Positions 7,619-17,359 of a DNA stretch of 64,000 bases are shown one piece after another. The DNA is taken from positions 62,001 to 126,000 of the forward strand of contig NZ_VZAD01000061.1 in assembly GCF_009495355.1 (NCBI RefSeq), given 5' to 3'. Both the position numbers and the translations under genes were made by a program. The notes under the pieces were generated by a model. That model worked only from the letters and a program-made list of their open reading frames with translations. It was not told the DNA's origin and did not search any database. Each line of letters opens with the position of its first letter. Position 1 is the stretch's first letter. The DNA is from Segatella copri (GTDB lineage Bacteria > Bacteroidota > Bacteroidia > Bacteroidales > Bacteroidaceae).

Positions 7619-9751
7619 CTAAAACTTGAAATGCCGTTTCAGCCAGCGGCTCATCATCTCGTAGGCACTCTCTTCCTCCTGATGCTGAGGCTCGGCAAAG
7701 GTGAGATGCTCGCCAGAGGCATCACCATGCTGGTCGGGGAAGATAATCATCAGATTGGTGCCGGAGAAGAAACGGGTCAACTCTTCGGGCAGACGCTCAA
7801 GGGCAGTCTTGTGAGAGACGGTTCCCTTGCGGGCTGTTACCACCACAAACATGTGGTCGGGAGCTATCTGCGAGGCTATCTGGGGCATCTCGTTCCAATG
7901 GTTCATGAGCGTATAGTCGGAACGAACCTCGGGATAGCGGTTCTTGATAAACTCGTTGATGAGCGAAAGTGCCTCCATACGGCCATGGAACTGTATGCGG
8001 CAGTCGAGGTTGCGTGCCATGCGCGACAGACGTTCTACCCAGCGGTAGAAACCTGGCTCAAACTCTGCTCTCGAAGGAACAGCCACCTGTATGCGGCGTA
8101 TGGTGTTGAGCGGCTGGCGGATGCGTGCCATGATGATCTGGCGGCTGAGTCCATTGAAAAGGCTTTGGTGGAACTCGCCCCAGAACTTGGGCGATCGTTC
8201 CGGATGCATGTGCATGCCGATGATGATCTCGGAACACTGAAACTCGTTGAAGGCGTGCTTGATGCCATTGGCGATGTTGGCAGCTATTCTGACCTGGGTC
8301 TGCGTGAGCACATCGGTGGCTGCTGCTATCTGGCTGCAATGTTCGAGCAGCCGCTTGCCTTGCTCCTGGTTGTAGCGCATGTCTTTGTCCTCATACACCA
8401 CGTTGAGGCAAACCAGACCGCGGTTCAGCTTCTGGTTTCTCACCAAGAAGGCGAGGCTCATCAGGTTGTCGGCATATTCGGGATAGCGCACGGGGATGAG
8501 TATCTTCTCATCGTTGGCGCTCTTCTCGTCCTCAGCCTCCGGCAGCTCCTTGTCTCTTAGTACTATCATGCGCGAAGACCAGTCGGTAAGCAGCGAGGAG
8601 ATGATACAGGTACACAGTATCATGATCACCACACCGTTGAGCATGTCGTCGTCGACAAGATAGGTGTTCTTGCCGACAAGAATGTTCATTCCCACCATCA
8701 CCATGGCGATACTGCCTGCAGCATGGGCTGAGGTAAGACCGAACATCATGTGACCCGAAGACAGGGGCAGGCGGAAGCCAAAGCAGGCAGCATAGGCGGC
8801 AATGGCCTTGCCCAGGGTGCCAAAGAACACGATGCACAGCACCACCCAGAGAATATGACCGCCCTGGAAGAGCAGTCCCACATTGATCAGCATGCCCACT
8901 CCTATCAGGAAGTAAGGAATGAAGAGGGCGTTGCCGATAAACTCGAGCCGGTTCATCAGTGGCGACACATGAGGTATATACCTATTTAATATAAGGCCCG
9001 CAAAGAAGGCACCAAAGACTCCCTCGATGCCTACCGTCTGCGAGAGGGCGGCACTCATGAAGAGCATGGCCATGACAAAGATAAACTGCATCACGGCATC
9101 GCTGTATCGGCGAAGAAACCATCGGGTGAGACGGGGTATGAGGAATATCATCACGCCACAATAGGCGGCAAACTTGGCTGCAAAGAGTACCCAGAAGAGT
9201 ACGCCGTCGTGCTCGGTGAACGAAGCCACCAGACCAGCCAGCATCACTAAGGCGATGAGCAGGGAGATCATGCTCGACCCCACACTCAGCGTGACGCTCG
9301 GCTTCTGTTGCAGTCCGTAACGCGACACGATGGGGTAGGCGATGAGCGTATTCGAGGCCATGATACAGCTCAACAGGAATGAGGCTTTGGTGGAATAGTC
9401 CAAGAGGGTGACGCTCATCCAATAGGTGAGTCCGAAAGGAACAAAGCACGTCAGCAGACCATAAGTGAGCAGTCTCGACTTCGCCTTCTTCATGCCCTCC
9501 ATGTCCATCTCGAGGGCAGCCAGAAACATGATGTAGTACAGTCCCACCTTGCCAAACAACTCAAAGGAAGAGTCGCGCTCCAGGATGTTGAGCCCGTACT
9601 TGCCTATGAGCACTCCTGCCAATACCATACCGATGATGTGTGGAATGCGGAGCTTACCCATGATGATAGGCGCAAAGAGGATGATGATCATCACGACGAA
9701 GAAGATCAGCGTAGGGTCGGTTATCGGGAAATATTGTGCAATGTTCAGCAT
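7619..9751 (-). CDS. CPA2-family cation:proton antiporter with C-terminal stress-type domain
   Basis: A 710-residue protein. Residues about 15-400 contain 12-13 hydrophobic segments of the Na+/H+ or K+/H+ exchanger fold (starting FVVMIIILFAPIIMGKLRIP and including GIEGVFGAFFAGL and GLTSAHAAGSIAMVMVG). The remaining 290 residues are soluble and resemble a tandem universal-stress-like module (ILIPVRYPEYADNLMSLAF; HFHGRMEAL-type strand). It would exchange monovalent cations for protons across the inner membrane and help pH or potassium balance, with the cytoplasmic domain as a sensor. No RCK/TrkA-N domain is visible, unlike KefB/C. It has its own promoter and is divergent from the MFS gene. Confidence 0.85.
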   Translation of the reverse strand: MLNIAQYFPITDPTLIFFVVMIIILFAPIIMGKLRIPHIIGMVLAGVLIGKYGLNILERDSSFELFGKVGLYYIMFLAALEMDMEGMKKAKSRLLTYGLLTCFVPFGLTYWMSVTLLDYSTKASFLLSCIMASNTLIAYPIVSRYGLQQKPSVTLSVGSSMISLLIALVMLAGLVASFTEHDGVLFWVLFAAKFAAYCGVMIFLIPRLTRWFLRRYSDAVMQFIFVMAMLFMSAALSQTVGIEGVFGAFFAGLILNRYIPHVSPLMNRLEFIGNALFIPYFLIGVGMLINVGLLFQGGHILWVVLCIVFFGTLGKAIAAYAACFGFRLPLSSGHMMFGLTSAHAAGSIAMVMVGMNILVGKNTYLVDDDMLNGVVIMILCTCIISSLLTDWSSRMIVLRDKELPEAEDEKSANDEKILIPVRYPEYADNLMSLAFLVRNQKLNRGLVCLNVVYEDKDMRYNQEQGKRLLEHCSQIAAATDVLTQTQVRIAANIANGIKHAFNEFQCSEIIIGMHMHPERSPKFWGEFHQSLFNGLSRQIIMARIRQPLNTIRRIQVAVPSRAEFEPGFYRWVERLSRMARNLDCRIQFHGRMEALSLINEFIKNRYPEVRSDYTLMNHWNEMPQIASQIAPDHMFVVVTARKGTVSHKTALERLPEELTRFFSGTNLMIIFPDQHGDASGEHLTFAEPQHQEEESAYEMMSRWLKRHFKF

Positions 9752-9815
9752 AGGCTTTCTGTTTTTCGGGAGAGTTCTCGAGCATCAGCTGCATCACTCT
9801 TCCTATAATATGGGT

Positions 9816-9847
9816 GCAAAAATAATAATAAATCTTGAAAAAGCAAA
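9816..9847 (-). promoter_or_regulatory. Promoter of the antiporter gene
   Basis: The minus strand has TTTG (9847-9844) and TATTTTTGC (9824-9816) separated by 19 bases, 65 bases before the ATG. Confidence 0.75.
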
Positions 9848-9865
9848 GTCTTTTGCCTCCTTATC

Positions 9866-9897
9866 AATTATATGTGCAAAGATTTTTGTAAATTTGC
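9866..9897 (+). promoter_or_regulatory. Promoter of the AraJ-type MFS gene
   Basis: The -7 element TAAATTTGC is at 9889-9897, 46 bases before the ATG; the -33 element is weak. It is back to back with the antiporter promoter. Confidence 0.55.
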
Positions 9898-9942
9898 ACC
9901 CGGAAAGTAAACTTAAGATAGAAAGATAAGGATAATACGCGT

Positions 9943-11082
9943 ATGAAAAAAGGACTGTTTGCACTTGCCTTGGGTACGTTTACCCTTGGTGTCGCCGAAT
10001 TTATTATCGAGGGAATCCTCACCGATGTGGCACACAGTATGAATGTGTCCATCCCTCAGGCTGGTCATCTCATCTCGGTCTATGCATTAGGAGTATGTGC
10101 CGGAGCATTCTCGCTGATATTGATGCATAAGTATCGCCCGAAGAATATACTTTTGTTTCTTGTGTCGTTGGTGATTCTCGGAGCCGTCATCGCCACGATG
10201 GCACCAAGCTATTGGCTGTTGCTTTGTGCCCGGTTCATACAGGGACTGCCTCATGGTGCCTATTTCGGAACTGCAACCATTGTGGCGGTGAAGATGGCGA
10301 AAGAGGGTAAGGGCACCAAGGCGGTGGCGATGATGTGTGCCGGTATGCCTTTTGCCAACCTGATGGGTGTTCCGTTGGGTACCTACCTGAGTCACACCAT
10401 CTCTTGGCGAGTACCTTTTATGATGTCGGTGGTGTTGGGCATCATCACGCTCTATATGATTCACAAGTGGGTGCCCGATGTGGAGGCATTGCCCAATAAG
10501 GGTATGAAGGCGCAGTTCAGATTCATGCGCCATCTGGCTCCCTGGCTTATCATCGCCGCCACCTTCTTGGGCAATGGCGGCATTCTCTGTTGGTTCAGCT
10601 ACATCTCTCCACTCTTGCAGATGAACAGTGGATTCCATGCGTCGAGTATTTCGTTGCTGATGATTCTTGCCGGTTTGGGAATGGTAGTGGGCAACCAGGT
10701 GAGTGCATTGCTGGCAGACCGATTCAAGCCAGGCCGCTTTACCTGTTATCTTCAGTTCTTGGCGGCGGCAGCCTTGCTTGCCACCTTCTTCCTGTCGCAC
10801 AATGGCTGGGTAACGGCTTCGATGATGTTTGTCTCTTGTGCCTGTCTTTTCGGTATCGGCTCGCCCGAGCAATATCTCATCGTGAAGCACAGCGAAGGAG
10901 GCGAGATGTTGGGTGGATGCTGCATCCAGGCAGCGTTTAATTTAGGCAATGCCCTGGGCGCCTTTTTTGGCGGAATCCCTGTAACGATGGGATTGGGCTA
11001 TCATTATCCCGCCCTTATCGGTGTGCCTATGGCATTGATAGGTGCCCTCTGTCTGCTGATGTTTCATCGTAAATATGAGTAG
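9943..11082 (+). CDS. MFS transporter, AraJ family
   Basis: A 379-residue protein with 12 predicted membrane segments. The start (LALGTFTLGVAEFIIEGIL) and the motif-B region (RFIQGLPHGAYFGTA) are typical of the AraJ/DHA1 drug:proton antiporter group. The loop-8 motif reads LADRFKPGR. Family members export sugars, purines or drugs by proton exchange; the substrate here cannot be read from the sequence. It is preceded by its own promoter and divergent from the antiporter. It is single-gene; the asd gene follows after 250 bases with its own promoter. Confidence 0.87.
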   Translation: MKKGLFALALGTFTLGVAEFIIEGILTDVAHSMNVSIPQAGHLISVYALGVCAGAFSLILMHKYRPKNILLFLVSLVILGAVIATMAPSYWLLLCARFIQGLPHGAYFGTATIVAVKMAKEGKGTKAVAMMCAGMPFANLMGVPLGTYLSHTISWRVPFMMSVVLGIITLYMIHKWVPDVEALPNKGMKAQFRFMRHLAPWLIIAATFLGNGGILCWFSYISPLLQMNSGFHASSISLLMILAGLGMVVGNQVSALLADRFKPGRFTCYLQFLAAAALLATFFLSHNGWVTASMMFVSCACLFGIGSPEQYLIVKHSEGGEMLGGCCIQAAFNLGNALGAFFGGIPVTMGLGYHYPALIGVPMALIGALCLLMFHRKYE

Positions 11083-11180
11083 CGGAGATGGATGAATGAT
11101 ATTTTATGCAAAATAATGCAGAAATGTTAGCAAAAGTAATAAAAATGCAACAAAAAGCAATAATTTATGGGATTTTATGC

Positions 11181-11210
11181 TTGATATTGTAGAAAAAGTC
11201 TTAACTTTGC
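11181..11210 (+). promoter_or_regulatory. Promoter of asd
   Basis: TTAACTTTGC (-7 element, 11201-11210) lies about 120 bases before the ATG, with TTGATATTG at 11181-11189 as a weak -33 element. The long leader between has no obvious ORF. Confidence 0.6.
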
Positions 11211-11331
11211 AGCGGATTTGAGAGGATAAGCGTTAGAAGACAACCAAAGATGAGAAATCATCATGCTGGAAAGGAGCATTCTTTTCTTTTCCAAAAGATT
11301 CACTTTAAACAACTTTTAAAAAGATTCGATT

Positions 11332-12345
11332 ATGAAAGTAGCAATTGTTGGTGCAAGCGGTGCAGTAGGTCAGGAATTCCTGCGTATCCTTGCTGAGAGA
11401 AATTTCCCAATGGATGAGTTGGTGTTGTTTGGTTCTGAGCGTTCGGCTGGACGAAAATACAACTATAAGGGAAAGGACTATGAGGTGAAACTCTTGCAGC
11501 ATAACGATGATTTTAAAGATGTCGATATCGCATTCACATCTGCTGGCGGCGGAACTTCTGAGGAGTTTGCCGATACTATCACCAAGTATGGTGCTGTGAT
11601 GATTGACAACTCAAGCGCTTTCCGTATGTGCGACGATGTGCCATTGGTAGTACCAGAGGTAAACGCCGAGGATGCGCTCAACCGTCCACGCAACATCATC
11701 GCCAATCCAAACTGCACCACCATCATGATGGTAGTGGTATTGAAGCCTATCGACGACCTGAGCCATATCAAGAAGATTCATATTTCTTCTTACCAGAGTG
11801 CTTCGGGTGCTGGTGCTGCAGCCATGGCTGAGCTTGAGCAGCAGTATAAGGACATCATCGAGACTGGCAAGACAGACCATATCAACAAGTTCCCACATCA
11901 GTTGGCATACAATGTCATTCCTCAGATAGACAAGATGACTCCTAACGACTATACCAAGGAGGAGATGAAGATGTACAACGAGACTCGTAAAATCATGCAC
12001 TCTGATGTTCGCACCAGTGCTACTTGTGTACGTGTTTCCTCACTTCGTTCTCACTCAGAGAGCGTATGGTTCGAGACCGAGAAGCCTTTGGCAGTAGAGG
12101 ATATCCGCAAGGCTTTGGAGGCTGCTCCTGGCGTAACCGTAAAGGACGATGCACAGAACTACGTCTACCCAATGCCATTGGAGAGTGCGGGTAAGGACGA
12201 TGTCTATGTAGGCCGTATCCGTAAGGATCTCGCCGATGACAACGGCAATACATTGTGGCTCACAGGCGACCAGATTCGCAAGGGCGCAGCGCTCAATGCC
12301 GTTCAGATCGCTGAGTATTTGATCAAAGTAGGAAATATAAAGTAA
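11332..12345 (+). CDS. asd: Aspartate-semialdehyde dehydrogenase
   Basis: A 337-residue enzyme that reduces L-aspartyl-4-phosphate with NADPH to aspartate semialdehyde, the branch point to lysine/diaminopimelate, threonine and methionine. The N-terminal nucleotide-binding motif is [15 protein letters not shown]. The catalytic cysteine lies in NPNCTTIMM (about residue 127), the [10 protein letters not shown] segment follows, and the substrate-binding Arg/His are in [11 protein letters not shown]. Length matches the family. It is followed after only 4 bases by the RavA-type gene, so the two are probably cotranscribed. Confidence 0.95.
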   Translation: MKVAIVGASGAVGQEFLRILAERNFPMDELVLFGSERSAGRKYNYKGKDYEVKLLQHNDDFKDVDIAFTSAGGGTSEEFADTITKYGAVMIDNSSAFRMCDDVPLVVPEVNAEDALNRPRNIIANPNCTTIMMVVVLKPIDDLSHIKKIHISSYQSASGAGAAAMAELEQQYKDIIETGKTDHINKFPHQLAYNVIPQIDKMTPNDYTKEEMKMYNETRKIMHSDVRTSATCVRVSSLRSHSESVWFETEKPLAVEDIRKALEAAPGVTVKDDAQNYVYPMPLESAGKDDVYVGRIRKDLADDNGNTLWLTGDQIRKGAALNAVQIAEYLIKVGNIK

Positions 12346-12349
12346 ATAC

Positions 12350-13549
12350 ATGCTTGAAAGATTCAAACTCTTGCTTCGGGATATGAACCGGGGCATTTAT
12401 GAGAAAGAAACAGAAATATCGCTCTCGCTCCTTGCCGCTCTGGCAGGCGAGAGCGTTATTCTTTTAGGCCCACCGGGTGTGGCCAAGAGTATGGTGGCAC
12501 GACAGTTGAAGTGTGCCTTCCGTGGAGCACGCAATTTCGAGTATCTCATGTCGCGCTTCTCTACGCCCGATGAGATCTTCGGTCCTGTGAGCATTCAGAA
12601 ACTGAAGACCTCCGACACCTATGAGCGTGCTGTGGAAGGTTATCTTCCTACAGCCGATGTCGTATTCCTCGACGAGATATGGAAGGCAGGTCCTGCCATA
12701 CAGAACACCCTGCTCACGGTCATCAATGAGAAACTGTTCCGCAACGGCATACGCGAAATCGAGTTGCCGCTGAAGCTTCTCGTGGCTGCCAGCAACGAGT
12801 TGCCAGCCAAGGGTGAGGGACTGGAGGCGCTGTGGGACCGATTCGTCATCCGCATAGAGAGCCGTCCCATCCGACAGGAGAAGAACTTCCGAGAGATGCT
12901 CCTGGGGGTGAAGAGTGAAGCGGGAGGACTGTGTGCGGCGGCCGAAGGGAAAGCCAATTCAAATGCGATTACTGCCGGGGAATATGCGGAATGGTCGAAG
13001 GCCATCGATCGCATAGGAGTGAAGGAGGAGGTATTCGATGCCATTTCTGCTATCCGCAAGTCGCTGAGGGCAGTCAATGTCGACGAGGCCGACGAGCGCC
13101 GTCATGTGTATGTGAGCGACCGTCGCTGGAAGAACATCATGCGCCTGCTTCGTACCTCTGCCTTTATGCAGGATCGGGCGGAAGTGGCAGTATGCGATCT
13201 TCTTCCCATCTACCATTGCCTGTGGCAGGAGCCGGAGGAGAGGGATGCCATCCGTGCGCTCGTCATCAAAGCACTCTTTGCTCCTCATGCCGACAAGTTG
13301 GTAGAGATGAAGAATGCCCTTGCCGAGGACATCAAATATCATCGCATCCGCCGCAGTCCTGATGAGGGCAGGGATTACGAGGGCGAGATAGAGAGTCTCT
13401 CTGATGCCCTGACTTCCCTGGAACGCCAGTTAGGTGACAATCTCTTCGTTTCTTCCGACGACAAGACCGAACTCTCTTCTTATCTTCGCGATTTCTACAG
13501 AGAGCTGGCCTTTACCCGTCAGGACACGATGAAACTGTATGCGGAGTAG
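12350..13549 (+). CDS. ravA: MoxR-family AAA+ ATPase, RavA type
   Basis: A 399-residue ATPase. The AAA+ core has Walker A GPPGVAKSM (about residue 40), Walker B VVFLDEIWK (about 108) and sensor 1 LLVAASNELP. RSFSTPDEIFGP-type and EGLEALWDRF motifs are typical of RavA. In E. coli RavA works with the VWA protein ViaA as a chaperone pair acting on respiratory and envelope proteins. The partner gene is normally next to it, but here it is about 6 kb away at 19584, with unrelated genes between. Residues about 190-205 (AAAEGKANSNA) are low in conservation and their DNA shares a 19-base run with the WYL gene at 39.6 kb. It starts 4 bases after asd. Confidence 0.85.
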   Translation: MLERFKLLLRDMNRGIYEKETEISLSLLAALAGESVILLGPPGVAKSMVARQLKCAFRGARNFEYLMSRFSTPDEIFGPVSIQKLKTSDTYERAVEGYLPTADVVFLDEIWKAGPAIQNTLLTVINEKLFRNGIREIELPLKLLVAASNELPAKGEGLEALWDRFVIRIESRPIRQEKNFREMLLGVKSEAGGLCAAAEGKANSNAITAGEYAEWSKAIDRIGVKEEVFDAISAIRKSLRAVNVDEADERRHVYVSDRRWKNIMRLLRTSAFMQDRAEVAVCDLLPIYHCLWQEPEERDAIRALVIKALFAPHADKLVEMKNALAEDIKYHRIRRSPDEGRDYEGEIESLSDALTSLERQLGDNLFVSSDDKTELSSYLRDFYRELAFTRQDTMKLYAE

Positions 13550-13565
13550 CGCATCCACGTGATAC

Positions 13566-13982
13566 TTATTTCTCCACCAGTACGTCCTTTTCTTCATAAC
13601 TGTCGAAGCCGATGCTCATGTCAGCACCGTGCTCCCGGAAGATGGAGATAAGGTGTTGCTGCATGTCGGGATCAATGGCTATCTCGCCATTCTTCGCCTT
13701 ATAAAACCTGCGCCGGGCATAAGGCGTACGGGAATAGAAATAATGGGTTCTTCCCGCCGGGATGGTACTGTAGATGCGCTGGAATCCCCTTGCCCATACT
13801 TGCTTTTCTGACACAAGATGATAGGGGCACTTCTCGCCCTCACACTGCAGGTGCTTCACATTGAGCACCTCAAAGGTATCGGCACAGGTAAGTGCCTTGA
13901 CATACTGCGCATAACGGGCGCAAGTGTTGCTGCGTGTGCAGGATGCCATGGGGCAAACTACACTCAATGAAATTTTCTTCAT
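13566..13982 (-). CDS. Cysteine-rich DUF6078-like protein
   Basis: A 138-residue cytoplasmic protein. It has clustered cysteines (CPMASC, NTCARY, then CEGEKCPYHL), which suggest zinc binding, and a basic C-terminal half (SRTPYARRRFYKAK) that could contact nucleic acid. The pattern resembles the DUF6078 family of Bacteroidales; no function is known. It is convergent with the RavA gene (stop codons 16 bases apart) and followed upstream by the palindromic repeat copy 2. Family name from memory, moderate certainty. Confidence 0.6.
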   Translation of the reverse strand: MKKISLSVVCPMASCTRSNTCARYAQYVKALTCADTFEVLNVKHLQCEGEKCPYHLVSEKQVWARGFQRIYSTIPAGRTHYFYSRTPYARRRFYKAKNGEIAIDPDMQQHLISIFREHGADMSIGFDSYEEKDVLVEK

Positions 13983-14020
13983 TTTTTCTTTTATTTTTAA
14001 GTTACTGAAGTTTCAGTTTT

Positions 14021-14297
14021 GCCCCACACGCCCTGAAGGGGCAGAAGCTCTTAGCCCAGGGCAGCGCAAATAAACGAGCAGTTCATTGCAGCAGCACGCC
14101 CTGAAGGGGCAGAAGCTCTTAGCCCAGGGCAACGCCCTGGGTTATCATGAACGCAAACCTGTCGCCCTGTAAGGGCAAAAGCTTTAAAACTCCAAGCAAT
14201 TTATAAGGCTTTTGCCCTTACAGGGCGCCTTGCTGATTGCCATTATACCCAGGGCGCTGCCCTGGGCTAAGAGCTTTTGGGCCTTCAGCCCGTAATT
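14021..14297. repeat. Nested palindromic intergenic repeat, copy 2 (duplicated left arm)
   Basis: It has the same element as at 0.8 kb, in the opposite orientation. The outer left arm (CGCCCTGAAGGGGCAGAAGC) occurs twice, at about 14030 and 14097, the first copy being cut short. The inner arms are GTCGCCCTGTAAGGGCAAAA and complement. It is followed by ATTTGCGAAAGTTGAG, a satellite motif seen after other copies. Confidence 0.9.
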
Positions 14298-14559
14298 AAC
14301 CATTTGCGAAAGTTGAGTAATTCATAGAATGGTAAGGCTTATACAGGGATGCTAAAACTCGGAGATAGGATGCTGGAACTCGGAAATAGCTTTTTATCTT
14401 ACCAGAGCACATTTGTGCCCTTAGTCAGGGCACAAATGTGCTTTAGGCAGACAAAATATTAAGTCTAAGTTCCAGTGATCAGGAAAGCAGTCATTCCAAC
14501 TTCTCAGATAGCAGGAATACCAGAATTTTCAGTCGCTATGTCAGAAGATGGAGCAAGCC

Positions 14560-14802
14560 ATCGTCGGCTGGAGCTACCTCTGATCTCTCGATTTTTATGG
14601 ATAAAATCGCTCAACGTATTAGTCGCCCATTAACGAAAACGAGTAGCCTTGTAACTGTTCACACGATAGCCTACGGCAATAATCATATCCAGATTATAGA
14701 CATTAGCCTCATACCTTTTTCCTTCGGTAGCAGTTATCCAAGTTTTTTGGATAACTGAATACTTATTGAGATCTCCTTCTTTGAGCTGAGCGACATGGGA
14801 CA
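14560..14802 (-). pseudogene. Remnant of a RhuM-family protein
   Basis: The minus frame reads AQLKEGDLNKYSVIQKTW, then ITATEGKRYEANVYNLDMII, then AVGYRVNSYKATRFR-stop-WATNTLSDF, the signature of virulence RhuM-type proteins linked to prophages and defence islands. The TAA replaces the Gln codon usual before WAT. Only the central third is left. It lies next to a DinD remnant, indicating an old accessory insert. Confidence 0.7.
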
Positions 14803-14866
14803 GAGAAGACAGGCATGGTGTGAGAGGCGATAGAACTCCACTTTTCTATGCCCTCACTTTCCTATC

Positions 14867-15075
14867 TCTATCATTTGCTGCATTAGCGGAAAATGGTAAT
14901 TTACATCTTGCCAATTTAGGCTGCATAATTCCATCGCTTTATGTATTACAGGCTTGAAGTTTTCGTCCTTCTTATACCCAACAGCCACACACAATTCCCT
15001 TGCCAGCTAATACTCTTGTCTAATCTCGTCAGTGTGCTTTATGTTTTCAAATGTTTCGTTCTTTGTTTCGAATTA
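14867..15075 (-). pseudogene. Remnant of a DinD-like protein (DNA-damage-inducible protein D)
   Basis: The minus frame reads ETFENIKHTDEIRQEY-stop-LARELCVAVGYKKDENF, then KPVIHKAMELC and VNYHFPLM, matching the N-terminal region of DinD. The stop TAG replaces the Trp codon usual in EYW-ARE. About 70 of about 280 residues remain. It abuts the end of the DUF262 gene. Confidence 0.65.
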
Positions 15076-17214
15076 CTATTCGTTTCCACCGATTCTTTTA
15101 ATGTGAAAAACAAGAGCATCTTGCTCTATGCTTAGTTCGTTAAAGACATCTTTCAATATGTCTATTTTAACTGCAGTCGAGCTTTTTAGGTAGGCGTAAA
15201 CACCATCGAAAATCAACACACTGTTTTGATACTTGGTCGTTTCATTTTGTAAGAAAGTTAACGAATCATCATTAGCAATCTTTTGAATATCAAATTTATA
15301 CTCTCTATACAAGAATTTCATGATACCAATAAAAGCATTTATCCAATTTTCATCTTGTTTAATTGGAAGTTGCTCACCATTGATATTACAGTCAATAAAA
15401 ACTGTATTGGTAAAATCCTCTGACTCATCTTCCAAAGTGAGAGACTCTGCCTCTTTTATTGCAGGCTTATATTTAGAAATCGGCAACTTCCATATTTCTA
15501 TTGCCTCTCTTTGAATTTCACCCAATCGTGCCTCTAATTGCTTTTCACCCCATGATGTCTGTTGCTTGATAAACTCATTGATATGTAAAGGAGAATACTT
15601 AAAACCTATGCCCAATCCTGATTCTGTCTGCAATGTCAGTTTCGTCATAAAGCTACTATTGCTATAAGAGCTATTATATCCCGTCAGAGTAAGGTTGGCA
15701 ATGGTATGCTCCCAAATCTCTTGAAGGCGTATCGCTTTCTGTTCACCTCCTAAAGATTTTTTCCAATCAACATTCAACGTTTGTGGCATCACATGTTCTA
15801 TAGACAATATCACATTTCCGTTTCCATCTGGTAGCATTTTATCTATTACCGAAGTATCTCCTTCTGCATTATTACCAGCATTCAAACGATAGAATGTATA
15901 TATTTTATTCTTAGCACGCATCTTATATATATTCTTTGTGGCTAAGGCTTCCATAAATTCTTTGTCAGATGGGAAGCGCCCAGAGCCATTACGGGAAGTC
16001 AAAAGATAACAAACTGCCTCATAATAGGGTATGATAGCTTTTTGTACGAGCTTTTCCGCACTGTCGTAAAGCGATGCGAAAATCTTATTAAGAGCATTTG
16101 TTGGAACATCGCATATCAATCGTCTGAAAATGTAGCATTCAACAACGACCAACACTTTACAAAGTTCCTCTTCATCTATTTTTTTAGAATAAAAACTATC
16201 CAACAATTTAAATTCAAAAGGATGACAAACTGTCATCTCTAAAAGAGCAAGTCGTTTGAGAATCAAATTCAACTTGCTACTTTTGGTTGCTGCATTTTCT
16301 ATCTCAAAAAGATAGCGTGAATACGTCTTCATTTCTCCAAGCAACTTTTCTGGCGCAAGCCCTTTATGGTTTGTAAATTCCTTAAACTTAAAATAGACAT
16401 CACGCAAAACAGGAATTTTATTTGTTTGAGCGGTCATGTAATCTCTCACAAAAAGTGTTACAGCTCCTTGTGCATCCTTTGGGTTACCAGAATAATTAGA
16501 ATACTTCTCTATATCGATCCAATAGTTCTTATAATATGCTTTCTGAAGATTGGGCTCTAAATTCATCAAAATAAAATTTCTAATTTTATCGCCATCAGTC
16601 AAGGCTAATCCTGTAGAATTCAAAGACTCAAATATTAATTGTGGCTTGTCTTTAGTGTCTACCTCAATCTTCACCATCATCAAGTTCTTTATTGCATTAT
16701 AAAACTCAACTAAAGAATATTTTGAGTTTTTCATCCATTCATAGAATAAATGAAAATTCTGTGTGATATAAGAATCTTTTTCAAATGCCTCTTCGTTATC
16801 TTCTATTAATGCAGCAAAAGCATTTCTATCCTTTTCAACATGAACCATACGAGGCTGGATCGAACCATCTTCCAACGACTCGTAACTAAACTTTTTATGG
16901 ATATTATCGGTCAAAGTGCTTTTTGCTTGCTTCACGCCATCTTTGATTAATTTTGCCATAGCAAGCCATATCAAAGAAACTGTAGTTAGTCTCTGTTGAC
17001 CATCAATTACTGACCATGAGTTATGTTTAATATGGTATAGAACAACACTTCCAAAGAAATGCTCTCTATCTGTTTCAATAATAGAAAGCAAGTCTTGAAA
17101 TAATTGTTTGCATTGTTTGCTTGTCCAACTATAATTACGTTGATATACAGGTATAATATAGCAGGTATCATCACCTGTAAACAGGTTCTCTAATTTAGTT
17201 TTTATGGCTTCCAT
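15076..17214 (-). CDS. DUF262/DUF1524 protein (GmrSD-like type IV restriction nuclease)
   Basis: A 712-residue protein. The N-terminal DUF262 domain has IPVYQRNYSWT (about residue 21) and the DGQQRLTT motif (about 72), which in GmrS-type proteins binds and hydrolyses nucleotide. The C-terminal part has the DUF1524 HNH motif ILSIEHVMPQTLN (about 470-485), the nuclease centre. In GmrSD the two halves cut DNA carrying modified bases; other single-chain members (such as BrxU or SspE-like) also defend against phages. About 100 extra residues follow the nuclease domain. It is preceded by a small ORF 11 bases upstream. The AT-rich codon use differs from ravA, suggesting transfer. Confidence 0.85.
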   Translation of the reverse strand: MEAIKTKLENLFTGDDTCYIIPVYQRNYSWTSKQCKQLFQDLLSIIETDREHFFGSVVLYHIKHNSWSVIDGQQRLTTVSLIWLAMAKLIKDGVKQAKSTLTDNIHKKFSYESLEDGSIQPRMVHVEKDRNAFAALIEDNEEAFEKDSYITQNFHLFYEWMKNSKYSLVEFYNAIKNLMMVKIEVDTKDKPQLIFESLNSTGLALTDGDKIRNFILMNLEPNLQKAYYKNYWIDIEKYSNYSGNPKDAQGAVTLFVRDYMTAQTNKIPVLRDVYFKFKEFTNHKGLAPEKLLGEMKTYSRYLFEIENAATKSSKLNLILKRLALLEMTVCHPFEFKLLDSFYSKKIDEEELCKVLVVVECYIFRRLICDVPTNALNKIFASLYDSAEKLVQKAIIPYYEAVCYLLTSRNGSGRFPSDKEFMEALATKNIYKMRAKNKIYTFYRLNAGNNAEGDTSVIDKMLPDGNGNVILSIEHVMPQTLNVDWKKSLGGEQKAIRLQEIWEHTIANLTLTGYNSSYSNSSFMTKLTLQTESGLGIGFKYSPLHINEFIKQQTSWGEKQLEARLGEIQREAIEIWKLPISKYKPAIKEAESLTLEDESEDFTNTVFIDCNINGEQLPIKQDENWINAFIGIMKFLYREYKFDIQKIANDDSLTFLQNETTKYQNSVLIFDGVYAYLKSSTAVKIDILKDVFNELSIEQDALVFHIKRIGGNE

Positions 17215-17225
17215 ATCTTCGTTCT

Positions 17226-17348
17226 TTATCTTTTCAACATCGTCCTATATTGTTCCAAATTATTGCTTCCCCTCAATTCCATTATTAAGTCTTTGGCGAT
17301 ATTAGTGTCAATCATCAGATGTAGTCCCAGTTCTTTTTCATGTAACAT
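17226..17348 (-). CDS. Small ORF upstream of the DUF262 gene
   Basis: A 40-residue frame (MLHEKELGLHLMIDTNIAKD at the start, ending RTMLKR) that stops 11 bases before the DUF262 start and begins 11 bases after the AAA gene ends. It is not recognised. It could be a leader peptide, a small partner protein or the C-terminus of a lost gene; the tight spacing suggests cotranscription with the nuclease gene. Confidence 0.35.
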   Translation of the reverse strand: MLHEKELGLHLMIDTNIAKDLIMELRGSNNLEQYRTMLKR

Positions 17349-17359
17349 TCTGTGATTTG

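Noticed and set aside
7631-8560. 309-codon plus-strand ORF
   Set aside because: It is antisense to the C-terminal domain of the antiporter.
13566-13982. Toxin-antitoxin role for the cysteine-rich protein
   Set aside because: No partner ORF is adjacent; the cysteine pattern alone does not support it.
14941-15135. 64-codon plus-strand ORF
   Set aside because: It lies antisense to the DinD remnant and the DUF262 C-terminus.
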